Shown: one piece after another, positions 52,436 through 61,030 of the stretch
Layout of the letters: every line of letters begins with the position of its first letter
Position numbering within the stretch: the first letter of the stretch is position 1
Assembly (NCBI GenBank): GCA_017405875.1
Contig: JAFQZM010000025.1
Span: forward strand, 62,001-126,000
DNA: 64,000 bases
Source: a bacterium
GTDB lineage: Bacteria; UBP6; UBA1177
Direction of reading: 5' to 3'
The notes under the pieces: model-generated
Databases searched by the model: none
Told to the model about the DNA's origin: nothing
Seen by the model: only the letters and a program-made list of their open reading frames with translations
Program-made: the position numbers and the translations under genes

Positions 52436-54678
52436 ACGTATTTGCCAGATACGCTCCTTTTATTCAGGATTACATCTACAAAAGCGGCTGGAAAGTGCTC
52501 CGCGCCGTGCAGAATGCAGCCGGAGACACGATCTTCGGAAGCGACGACAACGTTCTTCTTGCGGCTTCGACAGCATCGGGAAAGACCGAAGCGGCATTTT
52601 TCCCGATACTCACTCTGCTTGATGAAAATCCTTCGGCTAGTGTCGGAGTCCTTTATATCGCGCCGCTCAAAGCACTTATCAACGACCAGTTCGGAAGACT
52701 GAACGAACTTTGCGAAGAAGCCGGGATCCCCGTTTACCGCTGGCACGGCGATGTTCCGCAGACACAGAAACGGAAACTCATAAAAAAACCGGCTGGGATC
52801 CTTCAAATAACGCCCGAATCGCTCGAATCGCTGATGATAAACAAGCACATGGAGATCCCTTCGCTTTTCGGTGACTTGCGTTTCATCGTGATAGACGAGA
52901 TCCACTCTCTGTTGCGCGGTGACCGCGGAATGCAGACATTCTGCCTGATCGAGCGCCTGTGCAGAACTGCCGGCTGCAATCCCCGAAGGATCGGACTTTC
53001 GGCGACCATCGGAGACCCAGAAGCGGCAGGAGCTTTCCTTTCGGCTGGAAGCGGAAGGAAGACCGTTATCCCCCGTTTTGACGGCGGAAAGGAAGTGTGG
53101 CGGCTCGCAATGGAGCATTTTTACAATACCAATCCGCAGGCAGATTCACCTGACATTCCAAGTGAAGCGACAGAAGACGAAGCGGCGACCGACACCGCTC
53201 CGGACAAGGCTGATCCTGGTCTCGCCTATATTTTCGAGCATACGAGAGGAAGAAAGTGCCTTATTTTCACCAATTCACGGGAAGAGTGCGAATCGGTCTG
53301 CCAGAATCTGCGGCAGTACTGCGAAATAAAGCACGAGCCGGAGCGTTTTCTCATACATCACGGCAACCTTTCTGCATCGTATCGCGAAAGTGCCGAAGAA
53401 GAGATGAAAGACGACTCTTCGCTGATGTCTGTCTGCGCCACGGCAACACTTGAGCTCGGAATAGATATCGGAAAACTTGAAAGAGCCTTCCAGATTGATG
53501 CACCTTTCACAGTTTCAGGCTTTCTGCAGCGGATGGGGCGCACCGGCAGACGCGGAGATCCCTCGGAAATGCGCTTCGTCATGCGTGAAGACCATCCCGA
53601 AGAAAGGGCGATGCTTCCCGCGCTTATTCCGTGGTATCTCGTGCAGGGGATCGCGATCGTGCAGCTCTACATCGAAGAGCGTTTCGTGGAGCCGCCGAAA
53701 ACCGACAGACTTCCATTCAGTCTGCTCTACCACCAGACAATGAGCACGCTTGCCTCATGCGGAGAAATGACTCCTGCAGAGCTTGCTTCAAGGGTTCTAC
53801 CGCTCAACTGCTTCAAAAGGATAACTCAAGACGACTACAAAATCCTTCTCAGACACCTGATAAATACCGGTCACATCAGCCGCACCGAAAACGGCGGTCT
53901 CATAGTCGGACTTGCCGGAGAGCGCATAGTCAGCAACTTCAAATTCTACGCGGTATTTCAGGAAAATATCGAATATTCGGTAAAAGCCGGTTCGGAGGAG
54001 CTGGGAACGATCGTAAAACCGCCGCCAGCAGGAGAAAAGATCGCGATCGCAGGAAGAGTCTGGGTCGTGGATGAAGTCGATCACCAGAAAAAACTTGTTT
54101 ACTGCACGCTCGTCAAGGGAAATATTCCGGCGTACTTCGGCGATGTCGCGGGAGATATCCACACCCGCATTCTTGAGCGGATGCACGGCGTTCTGAACGA
54201 GGATAAAACTTATCAATATCTTATGCGCCACGCACTCTGCAGACTTAGCGACGCAAGAGAGACTTTCAGAAAATCTGGAATGTCACAAAACCCGCTCGTT
54301 CACTTGGGCGGCAGCATGTGGGCACTTTTCCCGTGGCTCGGAACTTACGCATTCATCGCACTTGAGCGCTTTTTGAAAATACGCTGCGGCTCCCGTCTCG
54401 GACTCAAAGGGCTTTCTTCGTCGCGCCCGTATTTCATGCAGTTCACGATGAAAGCCGATCCCGAAACTTTCTACAAAGTCGTTTCGGAAGAGGCTGCGAA
54501 GGGGATCGACCCGATGGAGCTCATCTATCCGAAAGAGAATCCCGTTTTTGAAAAATACGACGAATTCGTGCCTGTAGAACTTATCAGAAAAGGCTTTGCT
54601 TTCGGAATTTTAGATATCGAAGGAATGAAAAAACGGATTTCGGAGTGGGCAAACATCGTGGATTCCAAACGGAGTTGA
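52432..54678 (+). CDS. Superfamily 2 helicase, BrxHI/Lhr-like
   Basis: A 748-residue ATP-dependent helicase with all motifs: I (LAASTASGKTE, 43-53), Ia (YIAPLKALINDQ), Ib (ITPESLESLM), II (VIDEIHSLL with DEIH at 155-158), III (GLSATIGD), IV (IFTNSREECE), V (VCATATLELGIDIGKLE) and VI (QRMGRTGRRGDPSEM, from about 366). Past residue 400 it has the winged-helix and beta-rich extension of Lhr-like helicases (VLPLNCFKRITQDDYKILLRHLINTGHI, ENIEYSVKAGSEELGTI). It overlaps the ATPase gene by four bases. This pair corresponds to the BrxD-BrxHI pair of type 2 BREX but without PglX, PglZ, PglW or PglY. Confidence 0.92.
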   Translation: MNVFARYAPFIQDYIYKSGWKVLRAVQNAAGDTIFGSDDNVLLAASTASGKTEAAFFPILTLLDENPSASVGVLYIAPLKALINDQFGRLNELCEEAGIPVYRWHGDVPQTQKRKLIKKPAGILQITPESLESLMINKHMEIPSLFGDLRFIVIDEIHSLLRGDRGMQTFCLIERLCRTAGCNPRRIGLSATIGDPEAAGAFLSAGSGRKTVIPRFDGGKEVWRLAMEHFYNTNPQADSPDIPSEATEDEAATDTAPDKADPGLAYIFEHTRGRKCLIFTNSREECESVCQNLRQYCEIKHEPERFLIHHGNLSASYRESAEEEMKDDSSLMSVCATATLELGIDIGKLERAFQIDAPFTVSGFLQRMGRTGRRGDPSEMRFVMREDHPEERAMLPALIPWYLVQGIAIVQLYIEERFVEPPKTDRLPFSLLYHQTMSTLASCGEMTPAELASRVLPLNCFKRITQDDYKILLRHLINTGHISRTENGGLIVGLAGERIVSNFKFYAVFQENIEYSVKAGSEELGTIVKPPPAGEKIAIAGRVWVVDEVDHQKKLVYCTLVKGNIPAYFGDVAGDIHTRILERMHGVLNEDKTYQYLMRHALCRLSDARETFRKSGMSQNPLVHLGGSMWALFPWLGTYAFIALERFLKIRCGSRLGLKGLSSSRPYFMQFTMKADPETFYKVVSEEAAKGIDPMELIYPKENPVFEKYDEFVPVELIRKGFAFGILDIEGMKKRISEWANIVDSKRS

Positions 54679-54679
54679 A

Positions 54680-55351
54680 ATGCATTTCACCGTTTCAGGC
54701 AGAACAGTCGAGATTTTTTCAACTGCAGAGGGCATTGCACCGCTTGTCATTCTGAACACCATACAAGACGAAGGTGAAAAAATATTCGATAAATCCCTTG
54801 AACTAGGCGGCAAAGACTTCACTCTCGCCGCAATCAGCGGACTCAACTGGAACAGAGACCTTTCACCGTGGGAAACTCCTGAGATAAGAAACAACAGACA
54901 CGGTTTTGGCGGCGCGGATGAATATATTTCGGAACTCACGACTTCAATCCTTCCCGAAATCTGCGCCAGACTCCACGAAAAACCTGAATACACCGCGATA
55001 GCAGGGTATTCCCTCGCAGGACTTTTCGCGCTTTACGCAGCTTATAAAACCGATGTTTTCAGCCGCGTTGCAAGCGTTTCAGGCTCTCTCTGGTTTCCAG
55101 ATTTCACCGGATTTGCACAGTCGCACGATTTTGTAAAAACTCCTGACCGCATCTACCTTTCCCTGGGAGATGCCGAAGCAAAAACCCGCGATAAAAACCT
55201 TGCCCCGGTGCAGAAAAACACAGAGTTTCTTGCCGGTTTTTACCAATCACGCGGTATCACTACAACTTTCGAACTGAATCCCGGCAACCACTTCAATGAC
55301 CCGACCGGACGCACGGCGAAAGGGATAAAGAAGATGATTGGAAACAACTGA
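54680..55351 (+). CDS. Alpha/beta-hydrolase, esterase D-like
   Basis: A 223-residue soluble hydrolase. The nucleophile elbow is AIAGYSLAGLFALYAAY with Ser 111; ISGLNWNRDLSPWETPEI near the N-terminus resembles the oxyanion loop of the putative-esterase (IroE/esterase D) family; GDAEAKTRDKNLAPVQKNTEFL and GNHFNDP supply the likely Asp and His. It begins one base after the helicase stop, so it is in the same transcript, but its fold gives no obvious link to DNA processing. It ends at a terminator shared with the convergent cytX gene. Confidence 0.82.
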   Translation: MHFTVSGRTVEIFSTAEGIAPLVILNTIQDEGEKIFDKSLELGGKDFTLAAISGLNWNRDLSPWETPEIRNNRHGFGGADEYISELTTSILPEICARLHEKPEYTAIAGYSLAGLFALYAAYKTDVFSRVASVSGSLWFPDFTGFAQSHDFVKTPDRIYLSLGDAEAKTRDKNLAPVQKNTEFLAGFYQSRGITTTFELNPGNHFNDPTGRTAKGIKKMIGNN

Positions 55352-55359
55352 AATGACTT

Positions 55360-55379
55360 AGCGGTTACGCCGCTTTTTT
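55360..55379 (+). terminator. Intrinsic terminator of the helicase-esterase transcript
   Basis: AGCGG, loop TTACG, CCGCT, followed by TTTTT on the plus strand. The stem contains the last codons and TAA of the convergent cytX gene, so the two genes share sequence at their ends. In the other direction the hairpin is preceded, not followed, by the U-run, so it should not stop cytX transcription. Confidence 0.7.
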
Positions 55380-56537
55380 CATTCCTACGATCTTATTCGC
55401 AGCGACGCACAAAACCATCGTGATTAGCATGTCTGGAAGAGTGTTTCCGAGGATGAAATCAACATTCATCAGATAGCGGTAAATGACAAAGCCGATGACC
55501 CAGACGACGAGGTTCGTCCAGACGAAAGCCTTTTCGATGCTGCGGCGTTTAAGGATGAAGTAATCTGCGATCATGACAGCCGTCATCGGAGCGAAAACAG
55601 AGCCGATGAGATAGAGAAAATCGGTGATGTCATCCATGTTGAAGAGTATTGCGCCGATGGTTCCGAGAACAGCCGCCGCGACTGCAACAGCCTTGGATTT
55701 GAGTTTCGTCGAGACTGATTCCGAGGAAACTCCCGCCGAATATGCATCCAGAAACGTCGTCGTGACTGTCGAAAAGACGATGATTATAAGTCCTGCGCCG
55801 AGTCCTGCTTTGGTCATTATCTGCGCGAGGTCGCTCTCACCCGTGAAAATTGCGGCTCCCATGCCTATCGTGTACATCCAGCAGCTTACAACGCCGTAGA
55901 TAATTGCGCTTACTGCCGATGCTTTGACGGGTTCTTCAGCTTTGCTCGTGTAGTCGCTGATGAGCGGCAGCCACGAAAGGGGCATTGCAGCGGAAAGTTC
56001 GACAGCCGCCCCGAAAGACATCGCTTCTTCAGTTGATACCGCGGCACCTTCGCCAGTGAAGATCTTTACACTCAGAATCACAGTCAGAACAAGAAGCGCC
56101 GAGACTGCGACGCTGTTTATTTTGGTGACGTTGACGATGCCGAACATTACCCAGAGAACTATGAGTATGCCGATGACTATCGCCCACACCCAGTTCCCGG
56201 CAGACAAAAGTCCGTTTGCCGAAAGCGCGCCGTCATAGATCATTATTCCAGTCCAGCCCAGAAGCTGCATTATGTTGAGAAGTGCAAAGAGTATTCCGCC
56301 TTTTTCGCCGAAACTCATTTTGACTGAATCCATCGCGCTCTTTCTCACTTTTCCGCCGACTACGCCTGCAAGGAATAGCATGCAGCAGCCGATTATGTGG
56401 CCTAAAATAATAGCTAAAAATCCGTTTTTGAAGCCGAGCGGCGCGAAGTAAGTACCAGTGAGGATTTCTGCGATAGAAACCGCCGCACCGAACCATATAA
56501 AACTGTTTTCAAGCAGTGATGTCCTTTTTTCTTCCAT
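55365..56537 (-). CDS. cytX: Hydroxymethylpyrimidine transporter CytX
   Basis: A 390-residue permease of the nucleobase:cation symporter-1 (CodB-like) family, predicted to import the pyrimidine moiety of thiamin. About twelve hydrophobic segments are seen, beginning SFIWFGAAVSIAEILTGTYFAPLGFKNG, with MPLSWLPLISDYTSKAEEPV in the middle and DYFILKRR near 325. Membership in a TPP-riboswitch operon with thiE and thiD, one base after thiD, identifies it as CytX rather than a cytosine transporter. ATG 56537 follows AAGGAGG. Confidence 0.88.
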   Translation of the reverse strand: MEEKRTSLLENSFIWFGAAVSIAEILTGTYFAPLGFKNGFLAIILGHIIGCCMLFLAGVVGGKVRKSAMDSVKMSFGEKGGILFALLNIMQLLGWTGIMIYDGALSANGLLSAGNWVWAIVIGILIVLWVMFGIVNVTKINSVAVSALLVLTVILSVKIFTGEGAAVSTEEAMSFGAAVELSAAMPLSWLPLISDYTSKAEEPVKASAVSAIIYGVVSCWMYTIGMGAAIFTGESDLAQIMTKAGLGAGLIIIVFSTVTTTFLDAYSAGVSSESVSTKLKSKAVAVAAAVLGTIGAILFNMDDITDFLYLIGSVFAPMTAVMIADYFILKRRSIEKAFVWTNLVVWVIGFVIYRYLMNVDFILGNTLPDMLITMVLCVAANKIVGMKKAA

Positions 56538-56538
56538 A

Positions 56539-57342
56539 TCAGGCCTCCTTAGCAAATTCGCCGCTAAGATCGAAGTTGTGCTTCATCGGGCCGCGTCCTT
56601 TTCCTAAATCGAGCATTGCGGAAAGTGCACCCGAAATGTAGGCTTTCGCCCTTTCGACCGAGGTCTCAAGCGAAAATCCTTTCGCCAGGTTCGCTGCGAT
56701 TGCCGAAGAGAGCGTGCAGCCTGTTCCGTGGGTGTTGGGGTTTTCGATCCTTTTTCCGGTGAACCACTTGGTTTCAGTCCCTTTGCAGAGAAGGTCGTTC
56801 GCGTCGTTTATGCTGTGACCGCCTTTAAGAAGCACCGCACATCCGAATTTTCCGCTTATCAGTTTTGCCGCTTTTTCCATATCGTCTGCATTTTTTATCG
56901 TAATGCCGGAAAGGATCTCCGCTTCGGGGATATTCGGCGTGACGAGAGCCGCTATCGGAAGGAGTTTTTCTTCCAAAGTTGACACCGCGTCAGTTTTCAT
57001 AAGTGCCGAACCGCTTGTTGCGACCATTACCGGATCGACCACGATGTTTTTTGCTTTGTAGAACCCAAGCCTTTCCGAAATGACCTCTATCAGCTGCGAC
57101 GACGAGACCATCCCGATCTTTACGGCATCCGGAAAAATGTCCGTAAATACCGCATCGATCTGTTGTTTGAGAAAATCTGGAGTTACCTCCGAAATACCTG
57201 TTACGCCGGTGGTGTTCTGTGCCGTGAGAGCTGTTACCGCGCTCATCGCATAGACTCCGTTCATGGTCATCGTTTTGAGATCGGCCTGGATACCGGCGCC
57301 TCCGCTGCAGTCACTGCCAGCGATTGATAATGCTGTTTTCAT
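56539..57342 (-). CDS. thiD: Hydroxymethylpyrimidine (phosphate) kinase
   Basis: Phosphorylates HMP to HMP-P and HMP-PP for thiamin synthesis. The 267 residues show the ribokinase-like ThiD pattern: ALSIAGSDCSGGAGIQADLKTM (N-terminal substrate site), TALTAQNTTGVTGI, NIVVDPVMVATSGSAL, TPNIPEAEILSG, AVLLKGGH, and NTHGTGCTLSSAIAANLAKG with the anion hole and catalytic Asp-equivalent region. ATG 57342 has AAAGGAGG upstream. No ThiE fusion is present, since thiE is the separate preceding gene. Confidence 0.95.
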   Translation of the reverse strand: MKTALSIAGSDCSGGAGIQADLKTMTMNGVYAMSAVTALTAQNTTGVTGISEVTPDFLKQQIDAVFTDIFPDAVKIGMVSSSQLIEVISERLGFYKAKNIVVDPVMVATSGSALMKTDAVSTLEEKLLPIAALVTPNIPEAEILSGITIKNADDMEKAAKLISGKFGCAVLLKGGHSINDANDLLCKGTETKWFTGKRIENPNTHGTGCTLSSAIAANLAKGFSLETSVERAKAYISGALSAMLDLGKGRGPMKHNFDLSGEFAKEA

Positions 57343-57412
57343 AATTCCTCCTTTTTCAGCACTACTTTTATAAAGCGACGCGAAGTGGTGCCCCCGGCGC
57401 GCCGCATAACAT

Positions 57413-58048
57413 CTAGCTTCCGGCAATACGCGCAGAAAGCCTTTTCAATTCCTTACACTTGTTTTCTATATCAACTGCTCCGAATATCGCGCTTATAACT
57501 GCGACTCCGTCGATGCCTGTTCCGGCAAGCCGCATCATGTTGTTCTCGTTTATGCCGCCTATCGCAACGACAGGGATTTTCACGCTCGAGCAGATGTTTT
57601 TCAGCGTTTCAAGCGGAAGAGTATGCACATTTGACTTGGTCGCACTTCCGAAAACTGCGCCGCTTCCGAGATAGTCCGCCCCCGCTTTTTCAGCGGCAAG
57701 AGCTTCTTCGACATTGTGCGCAGAAACACCGATGACGAGCCTGCTACCCGCGATCCTGCGGACTTCCGCAACGTTTCCGTCATCCTGCCCGATATGGACG
57801 CCGTCAGCTCCGCATGAAAGCGCAATTTCATTGTTATCGTTGATGATCAGCGGAACATCGTACTTCGCGCAGAGTTTTTTGACTTCACGTGCTTCGGCTA
57901 AAAATTCACCAAACGGAAGATGTTTTTCCCTAAGCTGGAAACATGTGATGCCGCCTTTTAAAGCAGATTCAAGATCAGTCAGAAAACTTTCTTTTCCGTC
58001 TGCTCCGCCGACAGCGTAAAGCAGAAGATTTTTTCCTTCAAAAGCCAT
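57413..58048 (-). CDS. thiE: Thiamin-phosphate synthase
   Basis: Joins HMP-PP and thiazole phosphate to thiamin phosphate. The 211-residue TIM barrel contains CFQLREKHL, PLIINDNNEIALSCGADGVHIGQDD, VIGVSAHNVEEALAAEKAGADYLGSGAVFGSATKS, and PVVAIGGINENN, all conserved in ThiE. ATG 58048 has AAGGAAG upstream. It is the first gene after the TPP riboswitch. No thiazole genes (thiG, thiH, thiS) or thiC are present, so the operon here fits salvage of imported HMP. Confidence 0.95.
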   Translation of the reverse strand: MAFEGKNLLLYAVGGADGKESFLTDLESALKGGITCFQLREKHLPFGEFLAEAREVKKLCAKYDVPLIINDNNEIALSCGADGVHIGQDDGNVAEVRRIAGSRLVIGVSAHNVEEALAAEKAGADYLGSGAVFGSATKSNVHTLPLETLKNICSSVKIPVVAIGGINENNMMRLAGTGIDGVAVISAIFGAVDIENKCKELKRLSARIAGS

Positions 58049-58101
58049 AAAAACTTCCTTCGGGAACGGGGAAAAAGCAGACAAAAAAGATTCTGAAAAA
58101 G

Positions 58102-58188
58102 ACTCCCTACGGCGGCATTATCCGCATCAGGTCAAAGGGTCAAAGCCGAACTTCCTCTCAGCCTGCCTTTCAGCACGCTCCCCTGCAA
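58102..58188 (-). promoter_or_regulatory. TPP riboswitch (THI element)
   Basis: On the minus strand the conserved pieces occur in order: GGGGAGC, GCTGAGAGG, GACCCTTTGACCTGAT, GCGGATAATGCCGCC, and closing GTAGGGAG that pairs with the opening segment. CTGAGA and ACCTGAT are the thiamin pyrophosphate-binding core. It lies 53 bases upstream of the thiE start. No long T-run hairpin follows, so control of translation initiation is more likely than termination. Confidence 0.96.
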
Positions 58189-58215
58189 TTATGATGATAA
58201 AGAACAAAAACTAAC

Positions 58216-59139
58216 TTACTTGTTTACCTGGAAACGGACATCGCCCTTTTCAAAGAAGTTTACGATCTCCGTTGCAGCAGCTTCTGCAGCGTTGTCGTTT
58301 GCTTCGCTCGTCTGTGCGCCCATTTTCTTCGGGGTGAAGAAAACTCTGCCTTCGAATTTAGCTTTGAGCTCTTCAGCGTTGTCCGGAGCGACGTCTGCGA
58401 CGTATTTGAAATCGGGTCTTGCTTCAAGAACAGCCGCGAGGTCTTCTTCGTTGATGATCTCTTTTCTTGCGGTGTTGATGAGGGTAGCCGGTTTTGGCAT
58501 ATCCATCATGAATTCTTTCGTGATTGACTTCTTGGTCTCGTCGTTAGCCGGGATGTGAAGCGATACGTAGTTGCAAGTTTTGTAGAGCTCTTCTTTGGTA
58601 GCGATGTATTTTACGCCCTCGGATTCGATTTTCTCTTTGGTAAGGAACGGATCGAATGCATAAACTTCCATGCCGAGTCCTTTAGCGATCCTTGCAACGT
58701 TTCTGCCGACGTTTCCGTAAGCCTGAAGACCGAGTTTTTTGCCTTTAAGTTCGGTTCCGGTCGACGGAGTGAAGCAGGTTCTTGCGGTGTAGATTGCCAT
58801 ACCGATCGCAAGCTCTGCAACAGCGTTAGCGTTTACGCCGGGGGTGTTCATAACGACGATGCCTTTCTCTTTTGCAGCTGCACAGTCAACGTTGTCGAAT
58901 CCTGCGCCGCCTCTGACTACGATCTTGAGTTCCGGAGCTGCGTCCATGATCTCTTTCGTGATTTTGTCGCTTCTGATGATGATTGCGTTTACGTCTTTGA
59001 CAGCTGCCTTGAGCTCGTCAACTGATGTGTACTTTTCAAGTTTGCGGAATTCGTAACCTGCGCCTTTGCAGATCTCTTCGATTTTTGCAACAGCCTTTGC
59101 TGCAAAAGGTTTTTCGGTAGCAAGAAGAACTTTTTTCAT
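58216..59139 (-). CDS. serA: D-3-phosphoglycerate dehydrogenase, lysine-type active site
   Basis: Oxidises 3-phosphoglycerate in serine synthesis. The 307 residues hold a substrate domain, an NAD domain with GLQAYGNVGRNVARIAKGLGMEVYAFDPF (GxxxxGNVG), SLHIPANDETKKSI, NTARKEIINEEDL and DVAPDN. The position usually occupied by the catalytic His (TPHxGA) reads FFTPKKMGAQTSEAN, the Lys-type active site described for Bacteroides and Entamoeba enzymes. No ACT or ASB regulatory domain is present, so serine feedback is unlikely. ATG 59139 follows GGAGG; the in-frame codon four residues earlier lies within that site. Confidence 0.92.
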   Translation of the reverse strand: MKKVLLATEKPFAAKAVAKIEEICKGAGYEFRKLEKYTSVDELKAAVKDVNAIIIRSDKITKEIMDAAPELKIVVRGGAGFDNVDCAAAKEKGIVVMNTPGVNANAVAELAIGMAIYTARTCFTPSTGTELKGKKLGLQAYGNVGRNVARIAKGLGMEVYAFDPFLTKEKIESEGVKYIATKEELYKTCNYVSLHIPANDETKKSITKEFMMDMPKPATLINTARKEIINEEDLAAVLEARPDFKYVADVAPDNAEELKAKFEGRVFFTPKKMGAQTSEANDNAAEAAATEIVNFFEKGDVRFQVNK

Positions 59140-59174
59140 ATTGACCTCCATAAGTGTTAAAGAAAATAACGCGC

Positions 59175-59204
59175 TATCTAATATTTTAAAAACCGCTTTG
59201 TCAA
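59175..59204 (-). promoter_or_regulatory. Promoter of serA
   Basis: A perfect TTGACA (59199-59204), an 18-base spacer and TAGATA (59175-59180) on the minus strand, followed by GCGCG. Confidence 0.6.
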
Positions 59205-59226
59205 CTATATCCGCAGGAATAAAAAA

Positions 59227-60987
59227 TTATCCTATTTTTTCGTTGACTTCATTGTCGATTGCTTCGCGGTTTGCAGTGAAAACATCAAAAAGGGTGGAAT
59301 CGATTTTGCCGTCATCGACTTCTTTCTGAATAATGGAAACGGCTATATCCGGCGGTATCGCCTTTTTGTAAGGTCTGTCTTTTGCCGTGAGAGCGTCATA
59401 GATGTCGGCAATAGCCATGACACGTTCGATAATGCCGAGTTCATCACCTTTTTTGTGGAACGGATAGCCGCTGCCGTCGAGTTTTTCGTGGTGGGATGCG
59501 GCGATATTCGGCACAGATTTGAGCGAAACAGGCCAGTCGATCGAATTGAGCAGTTCGTAGCTGTAAAGAACGTGCTTTTCCATGTTCGAACGCTCTTCGG
59601 TAGTAAACGTGCCCTTCTGAATGTTGAGATATGAAAGTTCTTCCGAAGTGACGAGCTCTATTTTTTCACCGTTCACATCGACTACGATGTTTGCCGCCTT
59701 TTCGATAAGTTTGATCTCGTCTTCATTGTGCGGACGCGGAATATCGAGCGAATCGAGCTTTGAAAGGAACTCTTCGGCGACCGCCTTATCTTCGCTTCCC
59801 TCCTTCATGAAAACAAGGGCATACTTGATGCGCCACTTCATCGTTTCGAGCTCTTCGGGATAAAATCTGTGCTGTTTCATAAGGAGTTTTTCTCGGACTC
59901 CGACCTTTCCGAAATCGTGAAGCAGAGAAGCTGTTTCGGCAACTTTCATAGTGTTTTTGTCAACATGGTACAACTGTGCGATTTCCGGTTTTTCGAGTGC
60001 GTGTTTCAGAATCGCCATCGTGTAAGCCGAAACGCGGATGCTGTGACCTTTAGTTATCGGATCCCGCTGCTCGATTGCTTTTACCGAAGAAATTATCATG
60101 TTGTTGAGAAGTTTTTCAGTTTCAAGAAGCAGATTGTTGTTTTCGACCGAAACCGCCGCCAGAGTCGAAAGACTCTTGAGCATGATCGTGTCAAAATCGC
60201 TGAACGGAACAGGCTCTTCCGACTCACTGTCGAGCTTGTTGATGAGTTGTACTGCGCCGACGACGTCTCCTGTCGCAGTTTTCATCGGAACTGTGATTAT
60301 TGAAACCGTCTTGTAGTTGAGTCTTTTATCCAGATCGCTGTTGAAAGTGTAAGGCGCATCTTCGGGAATGCTGTATGCATCGGGAATATTCAGAGTTTCG
60401 CCCTTGTCGCAGACGTAACCGACGAAACTTCTTTTGTTAAAGGGGATTTCGCGCTTTTCGAAAACCTTTGAACCGAGGCGGCTGTTCTGGCTTGAAACAA
60501 AGAATATTTTGTCGTGCTCTTCATTCATCAGATAGAGCGTTCCCGCTTCGGCATTGGTCGCCTTGCGCAGGAAAGTGAGGATCTGACCGTAAAGTTTGTT
60601 CGGTTCCTTCTCGACGCTGAGACTGATACCGATCTGCGCGTTTTCAAGAATTTTGTTGTAAAGATCACTCGTGATGTTGATAAAATCAAGAATATATTCA
60701 AGGGAAAAGCGGTCAAACTTTTCTCCGTCAACGACAAAAACGCGCTGGTCGAGCTGCTTGAATTCGCAGTCGAAAGAAACGATGAGCACCGCTTTTGCAT
60801 TCTTTATCAGCGAAAGTTCCGGCTGATAGTCGCGCATCGACATTATCAGAATGTAAGGTGTCCCGCCTGCCCCGGCAAGTTTCGCCTCAATGTCGGCAAA
60901 ACTGTCGTAAACAACCGGCGTTCTGTTGTCGAAACGCTCGATTTTGAGAAACGACGGAATAAATATCAAATCTTCGTGAACTGCCAA
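59227..60987 (-). CDS. GAF-HD-GYP regulator
   Basis: A 586-residue cytoplasmic protein predicted to degrade cyclic dinucleotides (probably c-di-GMP). An unrecognised N-terminal domain (1-105) is followed by GAF (about 125-285: GTLYLMNEEHDKIFFV, SFVGYVCDKGETLNIPDAYSIPEDAPY, VGAVQLINKLD). The HD-GYP domain follows: GHSIRVSAYT, SLLHDFGKVGVREKLL with the HD pair near 357, and HHEKLDGSGYPFHKKGDEL near 497-515. It keeps HDxGK, HHExxDGSGYP and the downstream D. The start is TTG 60987 with GGAGG six bases upstream. It follows the dCMP deaminase gene by 43 bases. Confidence 0.9.
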   Translation of the reverse strand: MAVHEDLIFIPSFLKIERFDNRTPVVYDSFADIEAKLAGAGGTPYILIMSMRDYQPELSLIKNAKAVLIVSFDCEFKQLDQRVFVVDGEKFDRFSLEYILDFINITSDLYNKILENAQIGISLSVEKEPNKLYGQILTFLRKATNAEAGTLYLMNEEHDKIFFVSSQNSRLGSKVFEKREIPFNKRSFVGYVCDKGETLNIPDAYSIPEDAPYTFNSDLDKRLNYKTVSIITVPMKTATGDVVGAVQLINKLDSESEEPVPFSDFDTIMLKSLSTLAAVSVENNNLLLETEKLLNNMIISSVKAIEQRDPITKGHSIRVSAYTMAILKHALEKPEIAQLYHVDKNTMKVAETASLLHDFGKVGVREKLLMKQHRFYPEELETMKWRIKYALVFMKEGSEDKAVAEEFLSKLDSLDIPRPHNEDEIKLIEKAANIVVDVNGEKIELVTSEELSYLNIQKGTFTTEERSNMEKHVLYSYELLNSIDWPVSLKSVPNIAASHHEKLDGSGYPFHKKGDELGIIERVMAIADIYDALTAKDRPYKKAIPPDIAVSIIQKEVDDGKIDSTLFDVFTANREAIDNEVNEKIG

Positions 60988-61030
60988 AACTGCCTCCCTA
61001 AAAACAAAAAACCACCGATTATAGTGAAAT

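Noticed and set aside
47860-54678. Complete BREX type 2 system
   Set aside because: Only the ATPase and helicase match. PglX methylase, PglZ phosphatase, PglW kinase and PglY are not in the window.
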